From: Anaerolineae bacterium
GTDB taxonomy: Bacteria; Chloroflexota; Anaerolineae; Promineifilales; Promineifilaceae
Reading direction: 5' to 3'
NCBI GenBank assembly: GCA_030425205.1
Contig: JAUIAP010000007.1
Location: forward strand, 175,629-239,628
Length of the DNA: 64,000 nt
The notes under the pieces were generated by a model. That model saw only the letters and a list, made by a program, of their open reading frames with translations, did not search any database and was not told the origin of the DNA. Numbering within the stretch: the first letter of the stretch is position 1; each line of letters starts with the position of its first letter. Below are positions 49,873-58,920 of the stretch, piece by piece. The translations under genes were made by a program, and so were the position numbers.

Positions 49873-52119
49873 ATGAAAAGGACGCGATTTTGGACAATAA
49901 GTTGGCTATTTGGACTGTTTTTGTTGATTTTCTCGACTGCCCAAGCGCAGCGCGGGGGTGATCCACTAACCATTAGCTATGTGGCGGTGCAGGAAAGTGA
50001 AAGCCGTTTAGATTTGAACGTCTTTTTCACGATGCGTGATGACAACGGGGAGCCGATTCCCAATCCATCGATCAACGAGGCAACCATCCAACTTTTAGGG
50101 ATCGACAGCGAACCCGTTTCAGCCAGCGTCAGCAAACCGAACACGCCAATCTATATCGTGCTGTTGATCGACGGCAGCGGCAGTATGCAAGAGGTGATGC
50201 CCGACGTGCGCTTGGCCGCACGCACGGCCATCGATCAGGCACCCCCCAACGCGCTCATTTCAGTTATTCAGTTTGATGAAGGGATTACCGTCATCGAAGA
50301 TTTCACCGACAACCATGAGCGCGTCAAGACGGCGATCAACGGGGTTGCCTCGCAGCCCAACAAGGGGACGTGTTTGTATGATGCGGCCTTTGATGCAATC
50401 GGCCGATTAGAGCGCGTCATCACCTCTCCCCAAGAACAACGCGCCATCATCCTCTTCACCGATGGTAAAGACCAGCTGCGAGTCGATGATCCCACCCCGT
50501 GTAGTGTCCAAACCCTGCCCGACGTGATCCGCGCCGCCCGTCCCAGTGACATCACGCGCCCCAGCACCCCCATCCACACCATCGGTCTCTATAGCTCGCA
50601 GGGGGACAACAACATCAACCAAGCGGCACTCCAACAGTTGGCGGGCGAGACGTATGCCTTTTCCGCCTTTGGCACGGCGACCCAGCTCGACAGCCTGTTT
50701 GAGCGCATCATGCAGGGGCTAAACAGTCAACTCGTCGCCACTGCATCTGTCTTTGCCCAGCAGGGAGCCAATCAGGCCATCTTGTCGATCAGCGACCGCC
50801 GCGATGGATTGCCCCAAACTGCGCCGTTCACATTTGTCGCCAACTTTCCACACAATGCGCCCCCTGGAGCCGTCGCCGCAATCGACAACGGCGTCGATAT
50901 CGACGAGGCAACACAACTGCTCTCATTCTCCGTCGGTCTCAGCAATGTGGAGCAGATCGACTCGCTCGTTGTGCGGATTGAAGATGAGGGCGGCATCCGC
51001 GCCATCAATGAAGACATTTTGATCTCTCAACCCGGCAACGCCGTCGTGATTGAGATCGACGTCAGCGATTTTGAGGTCAATGAGCAGTACACGATTCAGC
51101 TCTTTGCGCTCAATGAAAATGGCGAATACATTCTCAACGCCGATGATGAAGTGTTGCTGTTAGCGCGTGAGTTTTCCAAATCACCCCCCGAAGAGACGCC
51201 CTTTGAATTTGAGATCGACGCGGTCAATGTTGAGTACGAGTTGCAGCAGTTGATTATCGACTTGGACGTTCCCGATGCAGAGATGGTACAAAGCTATCAA
51301 GGCTACATCAGTGACAGCGATGCTGGCAGCAAGCTGGTTGAGTTTGAGCCGACCATCTTCACAGACGAGCGCATCGTCAGACCCCTACCAGAACTATTTG
51401 CATCGATCACTGAACAGCGTGACTACGAGTTGACGCTCATCCTTGAAATTTTTGATCAGGTCAATGGGGAATTAAAGGAGATCGAACAGGTTCGAGAGTT
51501 TTCACCCCTTCCACCGCCCCGCATCGGCCGAATTGCCGGTCTGATGGCGCGACTGCGTGCGAACCCTTCTATTCTATATGCCATCGTTGGCGTGCTGCTC
51601 GCCGTGCTGGTGCTGATAATGTGGCGCAATCAACAGGCGAAGAAGAAGGTCGTGCCAGTCGTGCGCCCGCCCGTTGAAAACAAAACGATGTTATTCAGTG
51701 ATCCCATCTTCAAAGATTTGCAGCGGCGCGATGATGAAGAAGGCTTTGATAGCGTCTCGCCTGAAAAAGCGACGGCTGTCCCATCAACCCGCGAGAGTCA
51801 ATCGACGCACAAGGCGAAGGTCAAGGTGTTGCGCATGCCCAAAGAGCAGTTGATCGAGTCGCGGGTGTTTAACATGTTCCCACTGGTCGTCGGGCGCGAA
51901 CAAGCGGACGTGATCGTGCAGGAAGATCCCTATATCTCGCGCAAGCATGTCGAGATCGGCCTTGATAGCGGCCGCTTCTATGTGCGCGATTTAGGCAGCA
52001 AGAGCGGCGTGCGGATTGATGGGAAACAGATTGCGGTGGGGGAGAAGGTCGGAATCGGCCGAAAAACCCGCTTGCGCCTCAGCTCAAAAACGACGCTGGA
52101 GATCACGGTCGCACAGTAG
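49873..52119 (+). CDS. VWA / transmembrane / FHA protein with intact metal site
   Basis: 748 residues from ATG 49873. Signal peptide ends STAQA. A VWA domain (about 90-290) has the complete metal site DGSGSM near residue 100 and FTDGKD further on, so divalent-metal-dependent ligand binding is expected. Two beta-sandwich regions (about 300-540), membrane helix 565-585 (AIVGVLLAVLVLIMW) and a cytoplasmic FHA domain (about 666-745: VVGREQ, ISRKHVEI, SKSGVRIDG). Same architecture as 3658-5799 but with the metal site preserved. Placed beside the WXG100 operon. It may assemble an outer part of the secretion machine and report through phosphothreonine binding. Confidence 0.9.
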   Translation: MKRTRFWTISWLFGLFLLIFSTAQAQRGGDPLTISYVAVQESESRLDLNVFFTMRDDNGEPIPNPSINEATIQLLGIDSEPVSASVSKPNTPIYIVLLIDGSGSMQEVMPDVRLAARTAIDQAPPNALISVIQFDEGITVIEDFTDNHERVKTAINGVASQPNKGTCLYDAAFDAIGRLERVITSPQEQRAIILFTDGKDQLRVDDPTPCSVQTLPDVIRAARPSDITRPSTPIHTIGLYSSQGDNNINQAALQQLAGETYAFSAFGTATQLDSLFERIMQGLNSQLVATASVFAQQGANQAILSISDRRDGLPQTAPFTFVANFPHNAPPGAVAAIDNGVDIDEATQLLSFSVGLSNVEQIDSLVVRIEDEGGIRAINEDILISQPGNAVVIEIDVSDFEVNEQYTIQLFALNENGEYILNADDEVLLLAREFSKSPPEETPFEFEIDAVNVEYELQQLIIDLDVPDAEMVQSYQGYISDSDAGSKLVEFEPTIFTDERIVRPLPELFASITEQRDYELTLILEIFDQVNGELKEIEQVREFSPLPPPRIGRIAGLMARLRANPSILYAIVGVLLAVLVLIMWRNQQAKKKVVPVVRPPVENKTMLFSDPIFKDLQRRDDEEGFDSVSPEKATAVPSTRESQSTHKAKVKVLRMPKEQLIESRVFNMFPLVVGREQADVIVQEDPYISRKHVEIGLDSGRFYVRDLGSKSGVRIDGKQIAVGEKVGIGRKTRLRLSSKTTLEITVAQ

Positions 52120-52152
52120 CCCCGCTACCCCTCACAGTGACCGAATATCGGT

Positions 52153-53163
52153 CTATCTACCATTCGCCATCGCTTGCGCCCGTAACGCGAGTTCCGAGAC
52201 GGTAAAAGTGTGTTCCTGCGTGATGGCTGTCTCTTCGCGCGTCACGATGTCGTGCAGAAGGCGAGGACCGAAGGGCAGCGGATGGTTGCGGCAGTCATGA
52301 TATTGGATGCCGCTGCGGTCGGCGAGAAAGAGATGGTTGTCGCCGGGTCGGCCGTTGATGTCGATGTTCTTGCGGATTTCGATGTAGCCGTTTGTGCCGA
52401 GAATGGTCAGGCGCACATCCCCCCACGTCGGCAACCCGTCGGGCGTGTACCAATCGACGCGGATAAAGCCGCTCTTGTCGCCGCTGGTCAGCAACATTTC
52501 GCCAAAATCTTCAAATTCGGGGAATTGCGTGAACTTGACGTTGGCGGTGCGAGCGGTGGCGATTTCGGCCGAATCGACCCCCGCAAAGGTCAAAAACTGA
52601 TCGATCTGATGACTGCCAATGTCGTTGAGAATCCCTCCATAGCGCACTTTGTGGAACGTCCACTCTGGGCGCGGTCGCTTTTCATAGCCAAACAGCCGAT
52701 GTGGCCCCACACCAATCGTCTGCACTACTTCGCCAATCGCGCCCGCCGCGACCAACTCATACGCTCGCTCTGTGGCGGGATTGCCCAGCCGTTCGCTAAA
52801 CATGACGAGAAACTTCTTGCCCGTCTCCGCGACGACGCGCTTGACTTCATCTAACTGCTCAAAGCTGGCAAAGGCGGGTTTGTCGCTCAAATAATCTTTG
52901 CCATGCTGCATGACGCGCACACCGAGCGGCGCACGCTCATCGGGGATCGACGCGCTCGTGACGATAGCGATACTCTCGTCCTCAAGAATTTCATCGATCG
53001 AATCAACGAGCCTGCCTTGTGGAAAAGCGCGTTTGAAATTGGCGATTTGGCCGGGATCGTCGTCCCAATAGGAGACGAGTTCTGCCCCTGCGTCGAGCAG
53101 ACATTTTGTCTGCCCAAAAATGTGTCCGTGATCAAAGCCGATAGCGGCAAATTTAATGGTCAT
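52153..53163 (-). CDS. Gfo/Idh/MocA-family oxidoreductase
   Basis: 336 residues. N-terminal Rossmann domain (AAIGFDHGHIFG; the usual GxGxxG is altered), then LSDKPAF, matching the family's EKP motif with Asp, and the catalytic-region DIGSHQIDQ with its histidine. C-terminal beta-sheet domain for substrate binding. The family oxidises or isomerises sugars and cyclitols using NAD(P). The substrate cannot be read from sequence. Last gene of the probable operon starting with gntR; convergent with the VWA-FHA gene, with a small GACCGA/TCGGTC hairpin (52139-52153) at the junction. Confidence 0.88.
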   Translation of the reverse strand: MTIKFAAIGFDHGHIFGQTKCLLDAGAELVSYWDDDPGQIANFKRAFPQGRLVDSIDEILEDESIAIVTSASIPDERAPLGVRVMQHGKDYLSDKPAFASFEQLDEVKRVVAETGKKFLVMFSERLGNPATERAYELVAAGAIGEVVQTIGVGPHRLFGYEKRPRPEWTFHKVRYGGILNDIGSHQIDQFLTFAGVDSAEIATARTANVKFTQFPEFEDFGEMLLTSGDKSGFIRVDWYTPDGLPTWGDVRLTILGTNGYIEIRKNIDINGRPGDNHLFLADRSGIQYHDCRNHPLPFGPRLLHDIVTREETAITQEHTFTVSELALRAQAMANGR

Positions 53164-53177
53164 GTCTATTCCTTTGT

Positions 53178-54263
53178 TCAGGGTGTGAGTGTGGCGATAG
53201 GGAAAGGTTGTAATGTCAGCGTTTGGTTATCCGCTTGTAATTTTGCCACATCGAGCGGCCATTGTGACGCATCGGCCGATAATTGCAACGCCAATACCCG
53301 CCCTAAAAACACTTCACTCACATAAATCGTGTCATCTGCGCCAAACAGAAATGCGCCCGGCGTGTTGAGCCCGACGATAGCCGGTTGTAGCGTTCCATCA
53401 GCCGCAACGCGACTCAACCGCCCGCTGTCCGCGATGTAATCCCCACCGGCAAAACAGTTGCCGCCGCGCCGAAAGGTGGCAAACTCCAGCACCCAAAGCG
53501 CGCCGTCGTCAGCCACGCCAACGTCAATCGGCATGTTCAACCCGCTCACGATGGTGCGCGGTCGCCAAATTTCGCCAATCGCAATCACCTGTCCGCCGCC
53601 CTCTGGGAATGGGCAGCCGCCGGTCAGCGTGACGAGAAATTCATTGCCATCATGCACAATGCCAGTTGGTACTGCGTCGATAGTTTGCGCGGAGTTGGTG
53701 GGGTGGGGCAGACGGTTGAACTGGTGCAGAAATTGGGTTTTGTTTTCGGCCGATTCCGTCGCGATCCCATTGGCGCTGGCATCGGTGACGTAGAGCTTGC
53801 CGTTTTCATCAAACGCGAGGTCAAATGGATTGACGAGATAGTCGACGACTTGCGGAAACAGCACCGCTTCAAAATCGGCCGTTGTCAGCGGGTCATCTGG
53901 TAGTTGCTGCGCTGTCGTGGCTGGCAACGTCCACAGTTGGTTGGCGTTGAAGTGACCGAGATAGAGCGTTTGCGCATCGGGCGAGAGCGCGATCAGCGGC
54001 GCACCCGCCAAGTCACCAGAGTCGCGGGTGCTGGGAATGTGGGAGACAAATCGGCCGATCTGCCCCTCACGCAATAATGTCACACCCGCACTGTCATCAT
54101 CCATGCCCGTGCCCATTTCTGCAATCAACAAGCCGCCATCTGGCAGTTGCGCCAGCCCAAGCGGATTGTGCAACCCATCCGCGACGACCCGCGCCGTCTT
54201 TGTCCGCCCGCCACATGCTGCCAGCAGTAAAAACAAAACCACCAGGAGCGCGGACGCCCCCAT
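53178..54263 (-). CDS. ScyD/ScyE-type beta-propeller lipoprotein
   Basis: 361 residues from ATG 54263, where a normal lipoprotein signal begins (MGASALLVVLFLLLAACGG, lipobox LAAC). A longer frame to 54323 exists only because the REP-like hairpin at 54245-54302 is open in this frame. The mature part has NHL/SMP-30-like propeller blades (NPLGLAQLPDGGLLIAE, NPFDLAFDENGKLYVTD, DVGVADDGALWVLEF). Similar to extracellular ScyE-like proteins. It may bind or hydrolyse a sugar or lactone outside the membrane. Position inside a catabolic operon fits. Confidence 0.75.
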   Translation of the reverse strand: MGASALLVVLFLLLAACGGRTKTARVVADGLHNPLGLAQLPDGGLLIAEMGTGMDDDSAGVTLLREGQIGRFVSHIPSTRDSGDLAGAPLIALSPDAQTLYLGHFNANQLWTLPATTAQQLPDDPLTTADFEAVLFPQVVDYLVNPFDLAFDENGKLYVTDASANGIATESAENKTQFLHQFNRLPHPTNSAQTIDAVPTGIVHDGNEFLVTLTGGCPFPEGGGQVIAIGEIWRPRTIVSGLNMPIDVGVADDGALWVLEFATFRRGGNCFAGGDYIADSGRLSRVAADGTLQPAIVGLNTPGAFLFGADDTIYVSEVFLGRVLALQLSADASQWPLDVAKLQADNQTLTLQPFPIATLTP

Positions 54264-54302
54264 CCGCACCAGCAAAATCGCAGACGGAGGCGTCCGCGCT
54301 CC
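54245..54302. repeat. REP-like hairpin, copy 2, overlapping a gene start
   Basis: Perfect 14-base arms GGAGCGCGGACGCC (54245-54258) and complement (54289-54302). It differs from copies 1 and 3 by A for T in the core (GCGGACGCC). It covers the start region of the propeller lipoprotein, so that gene's ATG lies within the hairpin loop. Confidence 0.75.
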
Positions 54303-54306
54303 GAAG

Positions 54307-55383
54307 TTATTTTGGTTGACCATTCATCGCGTAGTAATACGGATCGTCAGGCGTGATCGACCCGCGCTGCACCGCTTGGTGCGTGAAGCCAGATTTGTAG
54401 AGGCTCGTGCTGAACTCGATAATGCGCCGCGCCTCGTCCCCACTGACGAATGGCCGTTCTCCCGCGTCGATGCTGTCGAGAATTTCGCCCAACTGCGCCG
54501 CATGTGATCCCATCACGTCGCCGCCCTCGATTTGCCGCCAGCGTTCGAGCTCGTCGGTGTGGGTCATCTGGTCGGCGATGCTGTACGTCCAATGTTTGTT
54601 CGTGTAGCGATAGAGGGTTGAGCATTCGACCGTCGCCTTCTGGAAGTCGAGCCGCAAATATGACTCTTGACGCGGCGAAAGTGCGCTGTTGACGACGTGC
54701 GCGAGTGTGCCACCCTCAAAGCGCACCAACGCCATCGCAATATCCTCGACGGCGATATCCCGTTCGAGCGTCTCGACCATCGCGTACACCTCTTGCCACT
54801 GATCGCCGAGCAGCCACAGCATCAAATCGGTTAGATGGATGCCCAGAATCATCGTAGGGCCACCCGTTTCGGTCGCCCAATTGCCGCGCCACGGGACAGC
54901 ATAGTAGTTTTCGTCCCGATACCAGAGCGTATTGCAGTGGACGACGAGCAATCGGCCGAGATCGCCATTTTCAATCAATCTTTTGAGATGTTTGCCCGCC
55001 GACCCAAAGCGCCATTGGAAGACGGTGCTGCAATAGCGACCCGTCTCCGCCTCTTTCGTTGAGATTTGATCAAATTCGTGGAGCGATGCGCAGAGCGGCT
55101 TTTCACAATAGACGTGTGCGCCCGCTTCCAGACATTGCACGATGATTTCCAAATGGGTGAAGGGTGGGGTGAGAATGTGGACGAGGTCGGGCTTGACGGT
55201 GGCGAGCATTTCGGCCGAATCGGTAAACCAGTGCGGAATGCCGTGTTTCTCACAGACCGCCTTGACCTTTTCCTCTACAATGTCAACCGCCGCGACCAAC
55301 TCAACGCGATCCCCCGCCTGTGCCACTGCATCCAAGTGGCTGGACAAAATTGCCCCCGTTCCAATAAATGCGACTTTATACAT
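54307..55383 (-). CDS. Gfo/Idh/MocA-family oxidoreductase
   Basis: 358 residues. Rossmann start VAFIGTGAILSSHLDAV (GxGxxx variant), VYCEKPLCASL with the catalytic lysine, and ILGIHLTDLMLWLLGD with the conserved histidine-aspartate. C-terminal sheet domain. The second dehydrogenase of the cluster, only distantly related to 52153-53163, so the two may act on successive or different intermediates. The neighbouring reductase and aldolase support sugar-acid or cyclitol breakdown. Confidence 0.9.
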   Translation of the reverse strand: MYKVAFIGTGAILSSHLDAVAQAGDRVELVAAVDIVEEKVKAVCEKHGIPHWFTDSAEMLATVKPDLVHILTPPFTHLEIIVQCLEAGAHVYCEKPLCASLHEFDQISTKEAETGRYCSTVFQWRFGSAGKHLKRLIENGDLGRLLVVHCNTLWYRDENYYAVPWRGNWATETGGPTMILGIHLTDLMLWLLGDQWQEVYAMVETLERDIAVEDIAMALVRFEGGTLAHVVNSALSPRQESYLRLDFQKATVECSTLYRYTNKHWTYSIADQMTHTDELERWRQIEGGDVMGSHAAQLGEILDSIDAGERPFVSGDEARRIIEFSTSLYKSGFTHQAVQRGSITPDDPYYYAMNGQPK

Positions 55384-55390
55384 AATATCT

Positions 55391-55444
55391 GGAGCGTGGT
55401 CACCTCGCCCGCGTTTCTTACGGCAGTGCAGGCGACCGCGCTCC
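55391..55444. repeat. REP-like hairpin, copy 3
   Basis: Arms GGAGCGTGGTCACC (55391-55404) and GGCGACCGCGCTCC (55431-55444), two mismatches; right arm identical to copy 1. It fills the gap between the OYE-type gene and the Gfo/Idh gene and may reduce or protect downstream mRNA. Confidence 0.65.
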
Positions 55445-55446
55445 GC

Positions 55447-56883
55447 TTAGTTTTTCATTTTGAGTTTGTATTCCGCCAATTGCTCCGCTGCTGCCATCTG
55501 TTTGTAGAAGTCATCGAGCGGATAACAGCCAGAGGGAAGGCCATTGCGTGGGGCGGTCGTGCAGTCGCTGAAGGTGCGGCAGATCAGCTTGCGCTGCAAC
55601 TTGTTCCCCGCCAACACATCGGCCGCAATGTGCGGATAGGACAACACCATACGCCCCAAGCCGACAAAGTCTGTCTTGCCCGTCCGCACCACCTCTTGCG
55701 CCACGTTGGGCAGCCAATCTTGCAGATAGGAGTAGCCAGAGCCGACGTAGGTCAAGTTGGGCTGATACGCCTTGAGTTCATCCGTCACCGCGATCTGCCG
55801 CGCCACGCCCGCAAGTGGGTCTTCGGGCGGCAAATAGCCATCCGACGGCGGGAAGATGGCGGGGCGTTGGATGTGGGGATTATAGTAGGGGCTGCCGACG
55901 GTGATGCAGACAAGGTTGATATCGAGTTCGTGTAGCAGATCGAGGAACTGCTTCGGCTCGGTCAAATCGGCCGATGTGCCATCCTCATTGCCCCCAAATG
56001 CGTAAGGGTAATTCCCGTTCTCCCACTGCATTTTGGTGCCAATGCCATCCGCGTCTTTCTCGAATGGAATCCAATCCATCGCGCTCAGACGCACGCCGAT
56101 GTGCAAGCCCGGTGCCTCGCTGCGAATGCCCGCGACGATTTCGCGCAAAAAACGGGTGCGGTTTTCAAAGCTGCCGCCAAAATCCCCTTTGCGATCGACC
56201 GCGCTCAAAAATTCATGCCCCAAATAGCCGTGACAATGTTTGACATCGACAAAGTTGAAGCCCGCTTTCTGCACGAGCGTGGCGCGTTGCACAAACTGGT
56301 CGATCAGCTGGCGGATGTCGCCATCGCTCATGATGGTGTCCGACATGTCCATGCCGTACTTTTCTTCGAGCAGCGGGTGACGATAGAGCGTCTTTGGGGC
56401 CAATGCCCAATCTTGCTCTGGACGACAGAAGCGACCGCTATGTGTCAACTGCAAGCCGATGTAAAGATCATCTTCCCCATACGTCTCTTTGTGCGCGTTG
56501 ACAAGCTCCATCCGCAGATCGCGGATCGCCGCAAAGTGGTCGTCATCGAGCATGAGCTGTTGCGGATTGGCGCGACCATCATGCCGCACGGCGACCGCTT
56601 CGCCACCAAAGATTAGCTTTGCGCCGCTCTTCCCAAAGTGTCGCCAACGCCGTTTGGTTAGCTCGGTGGGATAACCGTCGTCCGTCCCGTCCCACCCTTC
56701 CATCGGCAGCACGGCAAAGCGATTGGTGAACGTATGTCCGTTGACAGTGTGGGGTTGGGCGAGGGGGGCAGCGGCTCCCGACTCGACAGTTTCGTCGAAG
56801 TCGAGCGTCACGCCGATGGTGTCGAGATGTTGCCGAAGTTTTTCGGCCGAACGTAGTTGCGCCACACGGCGTATCGTCGTCAT
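55447..56883 (-). CDS. Old-yellow-enzyme-type NADH:flavin oxidoreductase
   Basis: 478 residues, a TIM barrel binding FMN (OYE/12-oxophytodienoate-reductase type). Seen: [44 protein letters not shown] with the His-x-x-His substrate site, and [18 protein letters not shown] near the phosphate site. The C-terminal Cys-rich segment ([21 protein letters not shown]) resembles the start of the iron-sulphur region of 2,4-dienoyl-CoA-reductase-like members, but the long NAD-binding domain is missing. Likely reduces an activated double bond of a catabolic intermediate. Third gene of the operon. Confidence 0.87.
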   Translation of the reverse strand: MTTIRRVAQLRSAEKLRQHLDTIGVTLDFDETVESGAAAPLAQPHTVNGHTFTNRFAVLPMEGWDGTDDGYPTELTKRRWRHFGKSGAKLIFGGEAVAVRHDGRANPQQLMLDDDHFAAIRDLRMELVNAHKETYGEDDLYIGLQLTHSGRFCRPEQDWALAPKTLYRHPLLEEKYGMDMSDTIMSDGDIRQLIDQFVQRATLVQKAGFNFVDVKHCHGYLGHEFLSAVDRKGDFGGSFENRTRFLREIVAGIRSEAPGLHIGVRLSAMDWIPFEKDADGIGTKMQWENGNYPYAFGGNEDGTSADLTEPKQFLDLLHELDINLVCITVGSPYYNPHIQRPAIFPPSDGYLPPEDPLAGVARQIAVTDELKAYQPNLTYVGSGYSYLQDWLPNVAQEVVRTGKTDFVGLGRMVLSYPHIAADVLAGNKLQRKLICRTFSDCTTAPRNGLPSGCYPLDDFYKQMAAAEQLAEYKLKMKN

Positions 56884-56930
56884 AGCTTCTCCGAAAGAGC
56901 GTCTTGCGTAACAAGCCTACGCAACACGTC

Positions 56931-57878
56931 CTACGCAATAATTTCCAGCATTCGGCCGATTTCCCGCAATATCGCAATATCGCTCTCTGGCCGTCGCTGT
57001 GCGTTTTGGTGCGTTTGGTTGGATGCGATCCAACCGCGTAAGTTTAAGAATTGGGCTGCGCTGTGTTTGTACGCGGGAACGGGCGCACGGAAGGCGAAAA
57101 AGCCCAGATATTGCAGAATGTCGTTTAGTTCGTAGAAGGCGGGGTCGCACGCTTCCCATAGCGCATCACGCTTGGCGAACAGGTCGGGCGCAAAGGTGCT
57201 GATGCCGAGCAGATAGTCGCTGCCATACATCACCATGTCGATTGCGAGATCGTTGCCCGTGAACACCTTAAAATCGGGGCGCACCGCGTCGCGCAGGGCA
57301 AGGCGTTGCCATTCTAATTCACGGTCGAGCGACGAATGTTTTGCGCCGATACACTGCGGAATCTCCATAATGCCGCGATAGGTGTCGAGGTCATAGATCG
57401 CGCCAAAGGGAGCGAACATCTTGCCCAGCTCAAAGGCGATAAAGCGTGGCGCAACGTCGCCCAGTTGACGATAGGCGTTGATGATCCCGTCTGGGCTTTG
57501 CCCCGTCAGCCCATAGGTCTGAAAGATGATCGGCGTGCCGCCATGATTTTGGATGATCTCGATCTGCTTGGACTGCGGTGCAGCATCCCACGTCTCCCCC
57601 GGCGAACTGGCGACATACGCCCCCGCGCAGAATTCGCCGCCTTGCAGCACGTCCGCCGTGTGCCGCAAAACGGCAAGGCGTGTCTCTTCGTCGATCAGGT
57701 TGGCATAACCGGTGTCCATGTTGACGGCGGGAGCCAGCCCCGCTGCGGCCGTCCGCGCCACGTGTGCGCGAAAACCGTCCCAATCGACTTGATAATCTTC
57801 TGTATAAGGTAAAAGGATGGCGGAAATGCCGGTGATTTTTCGGCCGAGTTTGATCTGTGCTGTGGGATGTGTGTTCAC
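56931..57878 (-). CDS. DapA/NanA-family aldolase or dehydratase
   Basis: 315 residues, TIM barrel. The Schiff-base lysine is in [10 protein letters not shown] (about residue 178), and the partner Tyr in IFQTYGLTG. The N-terminal motif of DapA (GTTGE) is replaced by VNMDTGYAN, so substrate differs from aspartate semialdehyde and it is more likely a 2-keto-3-deoxy-sugar-acid aldolase or dehydratase. Overlaps the gntR stop by 4 bases. Probably central to the pathway controlled by that repressor. Confidence 0.88.
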   Translation of the reverse strand: MNTHPTAQIKLGRKITGISAILLPYTEDYQVDWDGFRAHVARTAAAGLAPAVNMDTGYANLIDEETRLAVLRHTADVLQGGEFCAGAYVASSPGETWDAAPQSKQIEIIQNHGGTPIIFQTYGLTGQSPDGIINAYRQLGDVAPRFIAFELGKMFAPFGAIYDLDTYRGIMEIPQCIGAKHSSLDRELEWQRLALRDAVRPDFKVFTGNDLAIDMVMYGSDYLLGISTFAPDLFAKRDALWEACDPAFYELNDILQYLGFFAFRAPVPAYKHSAAQFLNLRGWIASNQTHQNAQRRPESDIAILREIGRMLEIIA

Positions 57879-58555
57879 CAGTAACCTTCTCCTCCGTGCA
57901 GATGCCCGTTTTCCTGCATGTAACGGTTATAGGCCGCCAATGCATTTTGGTTATGGACGCGCAAAAGAGCCTCCAACGTATCGATCTCGCGTTCACGAAA
58001 TGCCTGCATGATTTTGCGATGCTCGACTTGTGCCTTTTCTAGCCGCACCACCAACACGTCCTTCATATAATGGAAGCGCAAGCGATCCCAATGGTCGAGT
58101 ACCTTCCCGATCATTTGGCGGATAAGGGCGGTGTGAGCGTAATCACTGATTTTTAGGTGAAATGCCTTGTTTAGCTTCACCCACTCCTCTGGCTGGTCGA
58201 GACATGCGTCCATCTGACTGACCAGTTCATCGAGTGATGCGATCTCTTCGTCGCTCATCTGCTTGCATGCTGCCCGCGCACAAACCGCCTCCATCGTCTC
58301 CAATAAGGCGAAGACCTCAAAGATCGATTCCGCGCTAATCGGTGTCACCGTCGCGCCGATGTAGGGGGCAATCGTCACAAAGCCATCTGCTTCCAATTGA
58401 CGCAACGCCTCTCGAATGGGGATTGCGCTCACCCCCATCTTGCCTGCGATATCGTCGATCACGATGCGTTCATTGGGCTTGTATTCGCCACGCAAGATGG
58501 CTGCGTGTAGGTGGTCGTAAACAATTTCGTTTTTGCTGCGGAAGACCATACTCAT
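57875..58555 (-). CDS. GntR-family (FCD) transcriptional regulator
   Basis: 226 residues. Winged helix 8-75 ([34 protein letters not shown]) and an all-helical FCD domain 85-220 with metal/ligand-binding histidines in KAFHLKI and EHRKIMQAF. Members respond to organic acids. It heads the minus-strand catabolic operon and is divergent from the sugar importer. The palindrome at 58786-58803, overlapping the importer promoter, is its likely operator. Binding of a pathway acid should release it. Confidence 0.92.
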   Translation of the reverse strand: MSMVFRSKNEIVYDHLHAAILRGEYKPNERIVIDDIAGKMGVSAIPIREALRQLEADGFVTIAPYIGATVTPISAESIFEVFALLETMEAVCARAACKQMSDEEIASLDELVSQMDACLDQPEEWVKLNKAFHLKISDYAHTALIRQMIGKVLDHWDRLRFHYMKDVLVVRLEKAQVEHRKIMQAFREREIDTLEALLRVHNQNALAAYNRYMQENGHLHGGEGYW

Positions 58556-58758
58556 AATTCCCTCGGTGCGTTGTTGTGGTGAAAAGTCACGTTAGTCGCC
58601 CGATCTATAATGGCCGGCTCGATAAACGATGTCCTACCATCGTAAATCAAAAATCGTTAATCGTAAATCAATCAACTTCGCGCTTAGCTTAACGCCACCT
58701 TGCCACTTCTCCCAATATCACCGTTGTCAATCGGCCGATAATCAAATTCTGCTTTTTG

Positions 58759-58804
58759 TTGACGCATTACTAATTTCATGTATCATATATCATATATGAT
58801 ATAC
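58759..58804 (+). promoter_or_regulatory. Importer promoter with overlapping repressor palindrome
   Basis: TTGACG at 58759-58764 and TATCAT at 58781-58786 (16-base spacer) form a plausible promoter for the binding-protein gene. The perfect 18-base palindrome TATATCATATATGATATA (58786-58803), preceded by a further TATCATATA half-site, overlaps the -10 region. It suits a dimeric GntR/FCD repressor. The rest of the 365-base gap 58556-58920 has TCGTAAATC-type words, one TCGGCCGA (58731), AGGAGAAGG before the ATG, and no ORF. Confidence 0.6.
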
Positions 58805-58920
58805 GAAACGCAAACGATTGACAACTGAAAACAACAATCTGCCAGCGTTTCGACAACCGTGAGGATGTACCAAGACTCCTCAGTAAACATCAACCCCTTA
58901 TCTTTAGGAGAAGGAAACAG

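Noticed and set aside
49740..49961. 73-residue frame upstream of the VWA-FHA gene
   Set aside because: Overlaps its signal-peptide region in another frame and lacks a ribosome site or protein-like composition.
54028..54507. 159-residue plus-strand frame across the lipoprotein start
   Set aside because: Antisense to two genes with clear families; arises from the hairpin and GC-rich codons.
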